Below, in pieces: positions 7,281 to 14,447 of a stretch of DNA of 14,447 bases. Origin of the DNA: Planctomycetaceae bacterium (GTDB lineage: Bacteria > Planctomycetota > Planctomycetia > Planctomycetales > Planctomycetaceae); contig CANJZR010000029.1 in NCBI GenBank assembly GCA_947479075.1, positions 1 to 14,447 on the forward strand, given 5' to 3'. Both the position numbers and the translations under genes were made by a program. The notes below the pieces were generated by a model. The model searched no databases. It was not told the origin of the DNA and saw only the letters and a list, made by a program, of their open reading frames with translations. Position 1 is the first letter of the stretch. Every line of letters starts with the position of its first letter.

Positions 7281-7997
7281 TCAGGCCTTGGCCGGTGTGT
7301 GTCCGGGGAATACCCCTTCACCGGCGATCAGTCCGTCCCTCATATGGATTTGTCGATTGGCGTGTTCAGCGATGTCGTTCTCGTGGGTCACCATGATGAT
7401 GGTACGGCCTTCGGCGTGGAGTTCGTCGAGGATTCGCATGATCTCCACCCCCGTGGCCGAGTCGAGGTTTCCCGTGGGTTCGTCCGCCAGAATGATGGCT
7501 GGATCGTTGACCAGCGCGCGAGCGATCGCGACACGCTGTTGCTGTCCGCCGGAAAGCTGGAAGGGCCGATGATCCATTCGTGATCCCAACCCCACGCGCT
7601 CCGCGAGTTCCTCACACTTCTTGGCGTCCTTTCGCGTAATGGCAGACGCGCCCGACCGGTACAGAAGTGGAACCTGGATATTCTCCATCACGGTGTATTG
7701 CTGGATCAGGTTGAACGATTGAAAGATGAATCCAATCAATGAGTTCCGAGCTTCGGACAGGTCGTCGTCCGACATCTCAGAAACATCACGTTCGCCGAGG
7801 ATGTACTTCCCGCTCGTGGGACGGTCGAGGGCCCCCAGCAGGTTCAGCATCGTACTTTTGCCCGACCCGGACGAACCCATGATCGCCAGAAAATCGCCCT
7901 TGGGAACGTCCAGCGTCACACCTCGCAGCGCCTGAACCTCAACGGTTCCGAGCTGGTAGTGCTTGCGGATGTTCGACAGGCGAGCGGCATATTGCAT
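7281..7997 (-). CDS. MacB/LolD-type ABC transporter ATPase
   Basis: The 238-residue cytoplasmic ATPase is complete. It has Walker A GSSGSGKST (41-49), a Q-loop in FQSFNLI (Q93), signature LSGGQ (148-152), Walker B IILADEPTGNLD (168-179) and an H-loop in MVTHEND (H205). The TGNLDS D-loop and the overall length fit the MacB/LolD/FtsE-like class that works with four-helix MacB or FtsX permeases, matching the downstream gene. ATG 7997 is chosen because the protein then begins about six residues before the first conserved strand, as in relatives. ATG 8075 would add 26 Pro-rich residues with no family counterpart. Neither start has a strong ribosome site. Divergent from lexA, and first gene of a two-gene operon. 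Confidence 0.92.
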   Translation of the reverse strand: MQYAARLSNIRKHYQLGTVEVQALRGVTLDVPKGDFLAIMGSSGSGKSTMLNLLGALDRPTSGKYILGERDVSEMSDDDLSEARNSLIGFIFQSFNLIQQYTVMENIQVPLLYRSGASAITRKDAKKCEELAERVGLGSRMDHRPFQLSGGQQQRVAIARALVNDPAIILADEPTGNLDSATGVEIMRILDELHAEGRTIIMVTHENDIAEHANRQIHMRDGLIAGEGVFPGHTPAKA

Positions 7998-8360
7998 GAA
8001 ACGGAGACATTCCCGAGGGGCGGCTGGGGGGTGAAGTTCTGGAAGCTCTTGTGTGGGTGGGGCGACCCAATGCATTATCGCATACTGATAGGTTCCCCTC
8101 CACAGACGGAGTGTTCACCGACTTTGAGGAACGGGAAAAGAGCCCTGATTCGTCCTGCTGGACCGATTTTTCCAATTCACGCCGCTTGCAGCCTAAACAC
8201 GGGTATAGTACAACGGTGCATGCGATCAGTAGTTGACACCCGTGAACCAGATGGCATCGAGGTTTCGTACCTCAGTCTCCAGTGCTGTTTGGTCAGCTGT
8301 CGGGTTCCCGGCAACCCGTGCTGACCGAAATGCTGAACCCGAACACATCAGGAATTGCTC
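7998..8360. other. Divergent intergenic region between the ABC operon and lexA
   Basis: This 363-base stretch must carry promoters for both directions. I see a 7-bp inverted repeat, CACGGGT (8198-8204) with ACCCGTG (8238-8244), and a perfect TTGACA hexamer at 8233-8238 facing lexA, but no acceptable -10 at 16-18 bases. A GATAAT on the minus strand just before position 8075 resembles a -10 for the ABC operon, but its -35 is poor. The strongest structure is the lexA leader dyad at 8291-8326. No gene is supported. Confidence 0.5.
8291..8326 (+). promoter_or_regulatory. Extended dyad in the lexA leader, candidate LexA operator
   Basis: Outer arms GGTCAGC (8291-8297) and GCTGACC (8320-8326) pair perfectly. 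Inner arms CGGGTT (8301-8306) and AACCCG (8313-8318) also pair perfectly, around CCCGGC. The structure ends 34 bases before the lexA ATG. LexA normally represses its own gene, so a strong palindrome here is a reasonable operator candidate. It matches neither the E. coli CTGT-N8-ACAG box nor the GAAC-N4-GTTC box of Gram-positives. An RNA hairpin that attenuates lexA expression is the alternative. Confidence 0.45.
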
Positions 8361-8963
8361 ATGGCAGACCGACTTTCGCTCACACAGCGTCAACAGGAAA
8401 TCTACGAGTTCATCAAGGACAAGATCCTGAATCGGGGGTACGGGCCGACTGTGCGTGAGATCGGGACTTCATTTGATATCCGGTCACCCAATGGTGTGAT
8501 GTGCCATCTGAAAGCCCTGGAGCGAAAGGGGCTGATTTCCCGTGAACAGCACATGTCTCGGGCCATCCAGCTGACCGACCAGCCTCAACTCAAGCGGACG
8601 AGTCTGCCACTGGCTGGGCACATCGCTGCCGGTCGACCGTCAACAGCTGTGGAGCAGAGCGATCGCGTCGAATTCAGCCACTTGTTCGAAGAGCCCGACC
8701 ATTTTTGCCTGAAGGTGCGTGGCGAATCGATGATCGAGGCGCACATTGCCGATGGCGACTATGCCATCATCCGCCGCCAGCCGACCGCACGCGAAGGAGA
8801 GATCGTTGCCGCTCTGGTCGATGGTTCCGACGCCACATTGAAGCGGTTCTACCGTGAACCCGACCGGATTCGTCTCGAACCAGCCAACGCCCGTTTCCAG
8901 CCGATCTACTCGCAGCACGTCGAGATCCTGGGAGTGCTGGCTGGAGTGATCCGGCAGTACTGA
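8361..8963 (+). CDS. lexA: LexA repressor, SOS regulator
   Basis: The 200-residue protein has the full LexA layout. An N-terminal winged helix-turn-helix (1-70) starts LTQRQQEIYEFI and includes GYGPTVREI. A hinge follows, with the self-cleavage bond Ala90-Gly91 in HIAAGRP. The S24-type peptidase domain has catalytic Ser123 (RGESM) and Lys161 (ATLKRF), spaced from the cleavage site as in E. coli LexA (84/85, 119, 156). RecA-stimulated autocleavage would derepress SOS genes. The recognition helix reads SPNGVMCHLKALERKG (42-57), where E. coli has Ala-Ala-Glu-Glu in place of Gly-Val-Met-Cys, so a different operator is expected. ATG 8361 has AGGAA six bases upstream and beats TTG 8355. The gene stands alone, divergent from the ABC operon and convergent with the sugar/nucleoside kinase gene. 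Confidence 0.96.
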   Translation: MADRLSLTQRQQEIYEFIKDKILNRGYGPTVREIGTSFDIRSPNGVMCHLKALERKGLISREQHMSRAIQLTDQPQLKRTSLPLAGHIAAGRPSTAVEQSDRVEFSHLFEEPDHFCLKVRGESMIEAHIADGDYAIIRRQPTAREGEIVAALVDGSDATLKRFYREPDRIRLEPANARFQPIYSQHVEILGVLAGVIRQY

Positions 8964-9016
8964 TCCGGCCGGAGCGAATTCCAGGTCACTTCTCATGGAG
9001 TCACCTGCAGAAGCAA

Positions 9017-9048
9017 CAAGGCCAGCGAGTATGTTCTCGCTGGCCTTG
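9017..9048. terminator. 13-bp hairpin between lexA and the kinase gene
   Basis: CAAGGCCAGCGAG (9017-9029) and CTCGCTGGCCTTG (9036-9048) are perfectly complementary around a TATGTT loop. It lies 54 bases past the lexA stop and 62 bases past the stop of the opposing kinase gene, as expected of a shared bidirectional terminator. It lacks a T-tract on either side, so it may act with Rho or protect 3' ends. Confidence 0.78.
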
Positions 9049-9109
9049 AGCATTTGAGATTGTTCTCTGACAGTGCTGGCTATGGTGAAGACAGCTCGCA
9101 AACGGGTGA

Positions 9110-10105
9110 TTAACCGCCGATCTTGGATGTCAGATCTGCGACTTCTTTTGGCGTAAAGCGGTTCTGCAGTCGGGCGCCCATCTGAGCGACGACGCGAGCT
9201 GCGGCATGCGAGGCAAGGTGTCCCGCCTGCTTCCAGCTGAGGCCGTTGGTGATGCCGTAGAGGATACCCGCAGCGTACATATCTCCCGCTCCCGTGGTAT
9301 CGATGGCTTTGACGGATACACCCTCGATGGGGATGACCTGGCCTTCATGCATGAGGATCGAGCCATCACCGCCGAGTGTCAGCGCGACGTTCTCCGCATG
9401 CTTGTGAATCTCCTGTGCACACTCAATTGGATCATGATGCCCCGTGAGAGCGCGGGCTTCATCGAGGTTACAGAAGAGCAGGTCGACAGGCCCCTCAATC
9501 AATTGCAGGAACAGGTCGCGGTTGTACTGAATCAGGAAAGGGTCGGAGACGGTGAAAGCGACTTTCACACCGTTCTTTTTGGCCAGTTCAATCGCACGCA
9601 GAGCAGCACTGCGGGTTGGCTCGCCACCGAACAGGTAGCCTTCAATATAGACGTACTTGGCCTTCTTGATTTCTGACTCGTCGATGTCTTCCGGTCCCAG
9701 CTGGCTCGAAACTGCCAGGTTGGTCAGCATCGTCCGCTGAGCGTCTTCGGTGATCAGGACCACGCAAGATCCCGTTCGTCCGTCGACAGGTTTCGAGTGG
9801 ATGGTCACGCCCATCTTGCGCATGTCGCCGAGGAAGCACTCGCCGATCTCATCCTGGCCGACCTTCCCGACATAGGCTGCCTGACCTCCGAAATCCGAGA
9901 TCCCCATGATGGTGTTGGCGGCCGACCCGCCAGCACAGCGGTTGAGCGTCACGCCACTCAGCTTGCCGAGGACCTGCTCCTGAGTGGGCTCGTCGACCAG
10001 AGTCATGATCCCCTTGGCAAAGTGTAGGTCGGTGAGAACGGAGTCCGCGACCCGGGCTTGAATGTCCAGAAGAGCATTGCCCACCCCATACACGTCGTAC
10101 TTCAT
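9110..10105 (-). CDS. PfkB-family carbohydrate kinase, adenosine-kinase-like
   Basis: The 331-residue ribokinase-fold enzyme carries PfkB signature 1 around CAGGSAANT (58-65), the NLDE motif (213-216) that helps bind Mg-ATP, and signature 2 DTTGAGDMYAAGIL (269-282) with catalytic base Asp275 and the GAG anion hole. The start MKYDVYGVGNALLDI and the overall order resemble the adenosine-kinase-like branch found in many bacteria, which would make AMP from adenosine in purine salvage. Other sugars or nucleosides cannot be excluded from sequence. ATG 10105 is chosen since AGGTG lies eight bases upstream. GTG 10123 would start inside that ribosome site. The gene is monocistronic, with a 724-base gap behind it. 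Confidence 0.9.
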   Translation of the reverse strand: MKYDVYGVGNALLDIQARVADSVLTDLHFAKGIMTLVDEPTQEQVLGKLSGVTLNRCAGGSAANTIMGISDFGGQAAYVGKVGQDEIGECFLGDMRKMGVTIHSKPVDGRTGSCVVLITEDAQRTMLTNLAVSSQLGPEDIDESEIKKAKYVYIEGYLFGGEPTRSAALRAIELAKKNGVKVAFTVSDPFLIQYNRDLFLQLIEGPVDLLFCNLDEARALTGHHDPIECAQEIHKHAENVALTLGGDGSILMHEGQVIPIEGVSVKAIDTTGAGDMYAAGILYGITNGLSWKQAGHLASHAAARVVAQMGARLQNRFTPKEVADLTSKIGG

Positions 10106-10829
10106 CTGACAGTCACCTTGCACACTCGATACTCATCGGAAGAGCCACATGACTCCTCTCCCTTCCAGCGATGCGTCGTCGCCCAGCTAAGTATCATAGA
10201 GCCCGGGGCTGTGGTGAGCCATCTGCTCAGCCGACGTCCTGACAAGGCTGGTACATGCCACGGCGAGGGCTCCGCCATCGAGTGAGCGGTGTGACGCTAG
10301 CCACCGGCTCTTCAAACCGCGAATCACCTGGAAATCGTGCCTCACGGCTGTACACATTCATGAGAGCCGAGGGCTAGCGCCCTGTCGCTTACGCAGGCAA
10401 TCGATCCACTGCAACTTTCGAGACAAAGAAGCTGGGGACATTGCTTTTCCGGGGAAGAGTGTCAGGCCGCTGACGAGTGTGACGGAGTGGTTGTCCCTGG
10501 AATCGTGAACAGTGGTTGTCAGGTGATGGTCCGCAGAGGAGAGGTGACGTTCCTGTTCATTCCTGGACTTCCGATTAAGTCCCTGCGAACTGGCTGGGAC
10601 GACTTTTCCGTTCAGGGAATATCACCGGGCAGTGCCGGAGCTAAGGCAGTCGAATGGCGATGTCGCCACCTTCTGACGGCGGACGGCCTGACCAGATCAT
10701 CGAAAACCAAGTGCCTCGTCGATGTGAAGGATGACGTTGACCCGCGCGAAACCAGGTCCGAGTCCACTCGTACCGACGAGGTTGCATCCGGCAGACTTTG
10801 CCGGGGCGCCTTGGTGAGGCAATTTGCTC
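10106..10829. other. 724-base intergenic region before the HlyD-like gene
   Basis: This region separates divergent genes and has no supported gene. A plus-strand frame (GTG 10487 to 10858) lacks a ribosome site and any family motif, and overlaps the HlyD-like start. TATGAT on the minus strand (10198-10193) is a possible -10 for the kinase gene without a good -35. The notable structure is the inverted repeat at 10295-10379. Sequence between about 10380 and 10815 shows nothing I can name. GAGG at 10816-10819 is the likely ribosome site of the downstream gene. Confidence 0.5.
10295..10379. repeat. Long imperfect inverted repeat, possible dispersed element
   Basis: The left arm is CGCTAGCC-AC-CGGCTCT (10295-10311) and the right arm is AGAGCCG-AG-GGCTAGCG (10363-10379). 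Fifteen base pairs form with a two-by-two internal loop, enclosing 51 bases. It sits in a long gap without coding potential. Arm symmetry and total size (85 bases) resemble REP-like or miniature non-autonomous elements, but no target-site duplication is evident and copy number cannot be judged from one window. Confidence 0.5.
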
Positions 10830-11972
10830 ATGACAGCTATGACCTCTGCCACCTCTGAACCCATCTGTATTCAAACCCCGACAGCGCCTCATCCCCTTCG
10901 GACTGTGGCGATCTGCCTGGCATCGTTGTTGGCTGGCGCTGCGGTTGCAGTGTGGTTTGAACGGCACGGCGAGGTGCGGTTTGCCGCATACCTCGAAACG
11001 CACACCACTCCCGTGACTGCGGAACATCCTGGCCGGGTGGAAGCACTGGCCAAGAACGAGGGCGACCGGATCACGATCGGCGACCCGCTGCTCAATTTGA
11101 CCGACTCGCAGTTGATGCGTGAGATTCAGTTGCAGAAGGACGAAGTCGCCCGTTCCGAGATCCAGTTGAATCAGTGCCTGGCGGAAGCGGACCTCGATCT
11201 GCAATGGCGGACCAACGATCTCGATGACAAGATCATCGATTACCAGCTGCGTTCGGCGGGCTACTTGAAAGAAAAGTACGATTTCGAGCTGCAGAAGAGC
11301 ATGCTCGCCGACATGTTGTCCAGCAACTTGACCGCAGCCCTTCCCGATCCCGAATCGCTGATCGGGTCGCTGATGGTGGAAGATCGCCTCCCCCGTGTGG
11401 AAGAGATGACGACCGCTTTGAAACTCGAGACGGTGTCGAATGCGACAGATGTCTCGACGGCTCAGGTCGAGATATGCGAACAACAACTTAAGCGTCTGGA
11501 GCAGGTGAAGCAGTCCCTGCCAGCCACGGTTCGCCGCAGGGCGGGTGTGGACGCAGCCGAGGCGACCCTGGCTCGGGCCAAGACGATGCTCGAACAGACC
11601 GAAGGTCGGCGTACGGAACTGACCGTGGCATCGACCGCTGTCGGCAAGGTCGGCGTCTACCGCGTGAAAGTCGGCGACCACGTCCAACCCGGTCAGACGA
11701 TTGTGGAACTCCTGGACGACGCCCGCCGGTTCTTGCGAGTCGAAGTGCCTTCGTCCAAGATCTCCGAGCTGAAGGTGGCCCAGAACGTCGACATCACTTT
11801 CCCTGGTGGAGGGAAGCGAACGGGCCGCATTCAAATGATCGCACCGCAGGCGATTCCCACAGATCCGAACTCACACGGGGCTGAGAGCCTGATCCTCGTC
11901 CGGGTGGAACAGACCGGCGAGTTGTGGCCTGATCTGCCCGTGGGCACGCGAGTCGACGTGTCACTGCGATAG
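10830..11972 (+). CDS. HlyD-family membrane fusion protein, orphan
   Basis: The 380-residue protein has a short cytoplasmic N-terminus, one membrane anchor (about 24-43, TVAICLASLLAGAAVAVWF), then a periplasmic adaptor. The first half-lipoyl segment contains HPGRVEALAKNEGDRITIGDPLLNL (66-90). A long helical, coiled-coil-prone hairpin spans about 96-260. The second half-lipoyl segment contains VGVYRVKVGDHVQPGQTIVELL (274-295). A beta-barrel segment follows, with RVEVPSSKISELKVAQNVDITF and a C-terminal GTRVDVSLR. Such adaptors bridge inner-membrane pumps to an outer-membrane channel. No pump or channel gene is next to it, so its partner is unknown; the MacB-like operon in this window is a possible but unproven partner. 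ATG 10830 is preferred, with GAGG ten bases upstream; TTG 10824 and ATG 10839 are less likely. The helical hairpin contains a Pro-containing interruption near 171-190. Confidence 0.85.
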   Translation: MTAMTSATSEPICIQTPTAPHPLRTVAICLASLLAGAAVAVWFERHGEVRFAAYLETHTTPVTAEHPGRVEALAKNEGDRITIGDPLLNLTDSQLMREIQLQKDEVARSEIQLNQCLAEADLDLQWRTNDLDDKIIDYQLRSAGYLKEKYDFELQKSMLADMLSSNLTAALPDPESLIGSLMVEDRLPRVEEMTTALKLETVSNATDVSTAQVEICEQQLKRLEQVKQSLPATVRRRAGVDAAEATLARAKTMLEQTEGRRTELTVASTAVGKVGVYRVKVGDHVQPGQTIVELLDDARRFLRVEVPSSKISELKVAQNVDITFPGGGKRTGRIQMIAPQAIPTDPNSHGAESLILVRVEQTGELWPDLPVGTRVDVSLR

Positions 11973-11992
11973 TACAAACATTCGATTATGGG

Positions 11993-12033
11993 GTGTGCCT
12001 TCGCTGCGATTCGCGGTGCAGGCACACTTTTTT
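11993..12033 (+). terminator. Intrinsic terminator after the HlyD-like gene
   Basis: GTGTGCCT (11993-12000) pairs with AGGCACAC (12020-12027), and a run of six T (12028-12033) follows directly. The 19-base interior can pair further through CGC/GCG. It begins 21 bases after the stop. This is the only structure in the window with both a stem and a clear T-tract. On the opposite strand it could also end the yacG transcript, but without a T-run there. Confidence 0.82.
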
Positions 12034-12070
12034 CGTTTTGTGTTATCGACATCGAACCCACGGACAAAAT

Positions 12071-12277
12071 TCATTCCGGGGGCAGATCGTCGGGGTCGGT
12101 CAACTCCAGCATCAGGCGATCCGGGGTGAGATCCTCCACCACGGCATACTTGCCATCGAGCCAGCGCGACAGATCGATCTGCTTGCAGCGCACGCAGCAG
12201 AACGGGAAGCAGGGTGAATCCGAAGCAGCCGGGGGCAGCTGCTTGTCACAGATGGGGCAGGTGATGGGCTGAATCAT
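12071..12277 (-). CDS. yacG: YacG-like zinc-finger DNA gyrase inhibitor
   Basis: This 68-residue protein has the YacG treble-clef-like zinc site: CPIC (C7, C10) and CCVRC (C27, C31), followed by the family motif CKQIDLSRWL (31-40) and an acidic C-terminal tail. In E. coli YacG binds GyrB and inhibits DNA gyrase; that role is carried over by homology only. The ATG overlaps the upstream comEC-like stop as ATGA, and AGAGG lies five bases before it inside the comEC frame, so translation is probably coupled. YacG more commonly sits with coaE and zapD in proteobacteria, so the comEC pairing is a different arrangement. C23 and C28 are additional cysteines not needed for the four-Cys site. Confidence 0.85.
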   Translation of the reverse strand: MIQPITCPICDKQLPPAASDSPCFPFCCVRCKQIDLSRWLDGKYAVVEDLTPDRLMLELTDPDDLPPE

Positions 12278-14447
12278 GGGCGCCTCTGAGTGACGAGAGG
12301 TCGAGTCCCTGCGGACTGGTGACCGGCACGATGCGTGCCGACTTGAATCAATCCGCCGGGTGAAATGAGAGCCTGGATGGCACCGTCCACCGCCGTGCAG
12401 TGGATGGCCTCGGCTTGCGGGTAGATTCTAGCAAGTGCGGGAGTGATGTCCCGGCCAGAGCTGACAAACACATGACGGGGGGCAGCCCACTTGGCCAGGG
12501 CTGGGGTGTTGGCCGACTTCCCGCCGTGGTGCGGTGCCAGAAAGAGGTCGACGGGTGCGATTCGGTGTTTCATTAACGCGGCTGCACCACCTTCTTCCAG
12601 ATCACCGGTGAGCAGGATGCATTTGCCCGCATAATCGATTTGCAGCACGACACTATTGCTGTTGTCCTGCCGGTCCCTGATTTGGGGAAATGGGTGAAGA
12701 ACACGGATTCGGACTTCCGGGTCCAGGAGCAACTCGTCCCCAGCCTGAATCATCTTCAGGTGGGTTCCATGACTCGTCAGCTCCGTGAACAGTTCCGGTA
12801 GCCCCTCCTGCTCAAAGTTCAAACAATGCTGGCTGAACAGCGTGGTCCCGATGGGAGTGTTGGCCACAAGATCGATCCCGCCGTTGTAATGGTCCGCGTC
12901 GGCGTGAGAGAGGACGAGCGCGTCGATGTGTCCGGCACCTCGCTCGCGAAGCAGTGCTTGGACGGAACGAGCCGCACGTCGACCGTCCCCCAGAGAGCCA
13001 ATGTCGTAGAGCAGGGTACGACCATTCGGGCACGTGACCACAATTGCTTCACCATGCCCGACATCCAGGAACGTACACGTGAGTCCCGGTTCCAGTGAGG
13101 GAGGCCACGCAGCGACAACCAGCCAACCCAGCGTCCAGAGGAATGTTCCACGCCACACCCAGCGTTTGACTCCAGTTGACCTCACGAGCAGCCCCGCAAT
13201 CAGCAGTGCGTAGAACCCTCCCATCCAGAATGTGGACGGCAGAGGAGAATCTCCCGCAGCTCCGGGAAGTCGGGACGACCATTCCACCGCACTGAGGAAC
13301 CAGCTCAATCCATCGCGAAATGGGATCACAGCCCATCCCGCAAGGGCAGGGCATAACAACCCGACGCCGAGGAACAGATATCCGGCGCACAGTACCAACG
13401 TCGATACCGGAGTCAGCAAGGCATTGACGACCAGCCCGGCTGGCGAGACCAGATGAAACGTCCGCATCGTGATGGGAATCGTAATCAGCCAGATCATCGT
13501 GCTCAGGGCGTAGGCACCCAGTAACCAGCGTCCACCAGCCGTACAGACCCGCACGATCAGCGGTCGCTCGCCCGCCAGTAGCCGGTCCTGGAATGACACG
13601 TAGGTCCGTTCGGCGATCCAGTCCGACAGCGTAAAGATCACCGCGACCGCCAGGAAACTCAGCTGGGCTCCTACGTCAAACAGGTCTGCCGGATTGATCA
13701 GCAACAGGACCAGCGCACTCAGGCCCAAGGCCTGCAGGCCATCTGATTTTCGCCCCAGCAACTGACTGATGACGACCAGCGAGCAGAGTACCACGGCTCG
13801 CATCACAGGGGGCCGACTCTCTGCAATCGCGGCATATCCATAGACCAACCCCAGGACCAGGAGCCAGGTCGTCATTTTTCGCAGGCCAACCGCGCGGCAC
13901 AACAGCATCACAAATCCGGCCAGCACGCCGATATGCAGCCCGGAGATCGCCAGGATGTGCATCGTGCCGCTGCGGATGAACGCGGCTTCGGTTTCCTCTT
14001 TCAAGTCCGAACGATCCCCGATCAGCAAAGACGCAGCCACCGGCTGGAGCTGCGCGGGCAGGTGATCAAAGATCAGCTTGTCGCATTCGACGCGGACAGC
14101 TTCCCGAAGCCTGGACCAACCCGCCAGGATGCCTTTCGGCCTGTCGATCAGTTGTATCGTGTCGGGGCTGTCACAACGGACAATCCGGTCAATGCCTCGT
14201 GACCGTAGAAACTCCGGGTAATCGAAGTCACCCGGATTGCCTGGCGGTTCGGGGGAACGCAGTTGCCCCAGGATTTCGACCCTGTCACCCGGCTGGTAAT
14301 CGAGCAGGTGCCCGGCGACATCGACCCGCACGAGGCCGGTGGCGGACAGCTTGGTCCCGGCGTGATTTAGCAGCGACTGGCTCTCTACCAGAAAGACCGA
14401 ATGGTCAACCCGCATCCAGGTCGGGACGCCGGGACGATTGTTGTTCC
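12274..14447 (-). CDS. comEC: ComEC/Rec2-family DNA uptake channel protein, 5' end outside the window
   Basis: The frame stays open to the right edge, so the true start and probably the first membrane helices are missing. Numbering from the first Met seen (14415; 713 residues to the stop): an N-terminal OB-like DUF4131 segment (about 1-95), the Competence domain with many helices (about 125-440) containing SGTMHILAISGLHIGVLAG (149-167), then a metallo-beta-lactamase-like domain (about 445-695). The last has DVGHGEA (451-457), SHADADHYNGG (503-513), NSNSVVL (585-591), TGD (603-605) and APHHGGKSAN (627-636). ComEC forms the inner-membrane channel that passes single-stranded DNA into the cytoplasm, and its C-terminal domain is proposed to degrade the other strand. 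The metal-binding His/Asp set looks intact. It is coupled to yacG by an ATGA overlap. No other competence gene is in view. Confidence 0.94.
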   Translation of the reverse strand, partial: NNNRPGVPTWMRVDHSVFLVESQSLLNHAGTKLSATGLVRVDVAGHLLDYQPGDRVEILGQLRSPEPPGNPGDFDYPEFLRSRGIDRIVRCDSPDTIQLIDRPKGILAGWSRLREAVRVECDKLIFDHLPAQLQPVAASLLIGDRSDLKEETEAAFIRSGTMHILAISGLHIGVLAGFVMLLCRAVGLRKMTTWLLVLGLVYGYAAIAESRPPVMRAVVLCSLVVISQLLGRKSDGLQALGLSALVLLLINPADLFDVGAQLSFLAVAVIFTLSDWIAERTYVSFQDRLLAGERPLIVRVCTAGGRWLLGAYALSTMIWLITIPITMRTFHLVSPAGLVVNALLTPVSTLVLCAGYLFLGVGLLCPALAGWAVIPFRDGLSWFLSAVEWSSRLPGAAGDSPLPSTFWMGGFYALLIAGLLVRSTGVKRWVWRGTFLWTLGWLVVAAWPPSLEPGLTCTFLDVGHGEAIVVTCPNGRTLLYDIGSLGDGRRAARSVQALLRERGAGHIDALVLSHADADHYNGGIDLVANTPIGTTLFSQHCLNFEQEGLPELFTELTSHGTHLKMIQAGDELLLDPEVRIRVLHPFPQIRDRQDNSNSVVLQIDYAGKCILLTGDLEEGGAAALMKHRIAPVDLFLAPHHGGKSANTPALAKWAAPRHVFVSSGRDITPALARIYPQAEAIHCTAVDGAIQALISPGGLIQVGTHRAGHQSAGTRPLVTQRRP

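Noticed and set aside
8233..8262. TTGACA hexamer as a -35 for lexA
   Set aside because: The hexamer is perfect, but no acceptable -10 sequence is found 16-18 bases downstream.
10133..10150. Five-codon mini-ORF on the minus strand with GGGAGAGGAG before it, in the kinase leader
   Set aside because: A strong purine run lies close to the ATG, but such short frames arise readily by chance and no attenuator structure follows.
10487..10858. 123-codon plus-strand frame in the long gap
   Set aside because: It has a GTG start without a ribosome site, no recognisable motif, and overlaps the HlyD-like start by 29 bases.
10641..11834. 397-codon open frame on the minus strand opposite the HlyD-like gene
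   Set aside because: It mirrors the real gene's codons, is His/Arg/Gln-rich with no family motif, and has no ribosome site; the plus-strand product has a clear adaptor architecture.

Overview
The window looks like a chromosomal segment of a planctomycete, probably order Planctomycetales; the genus cannot be fixed from the sequence alone. The clues are a Tat-exported DUF1501 protein, a secreted CehA/McbA-type metallohydrolase, a DUF116-polyprenyl synthetase fusion, moderately high GC, and genes mostly transcribed singly or in pairs with long gaps between them. I see no rRNA, tRNA, CRISPR array, transposase, phage gene or plasmid function. The content is mainly core and envelope genes.

Layout. 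A 5' leader of about 310 bases precedes a DUF1501 gene (+, 310-1677). A secreted metallohydrolase (+, 1808-3514) follows. It faces a DUF116-polyprenyl synthetase fusion gene (-, 3584-5470) across a shared hairpin terminator. A 436-base gap containing a perfect-armed dyad follows. Next comes a two-gene MacB-like ABC exporter operon (-, ATPase 7997-7281, then permease 7274-5907). The exporter is divergent from lexA (+, 8361-8963), and the gap between them holds a strong dyad in the lexA leader. lexA converges on a PfkB-family adenosine-kinase-like gene (-, 9110-10105) across a 13-bp hairpin. A 724-base gap carries a long imperfect inverted repeat. Then comes an orphan HlyD-type membrane-fusion protein (+, 10830-11972) with an intrinsic terminator. 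Last is a translationally coupled comEC-yacG pair (-), with comEC running off the right edge.

How the genes fit together. Only two sets show operon structure: the ABC exporter (6-base gap) and comEC-yacG (ATGA overlap). The HlyD protein could be the missing periplasmic adaptor for an exporter, but it is neither adjacent to nor co-directional with the ABC operon, so that link is only a possibility. No obviously new multi-gene system is visible. The observations most worth following are the DUF116-polyprenyl synthetase fusion with its altered second Asp motif, the lexA leader dyad together with a non-proteobacterial LexA recognition helix, and the inverted repeat at 10295-10379, which could belong to a dispersed family.
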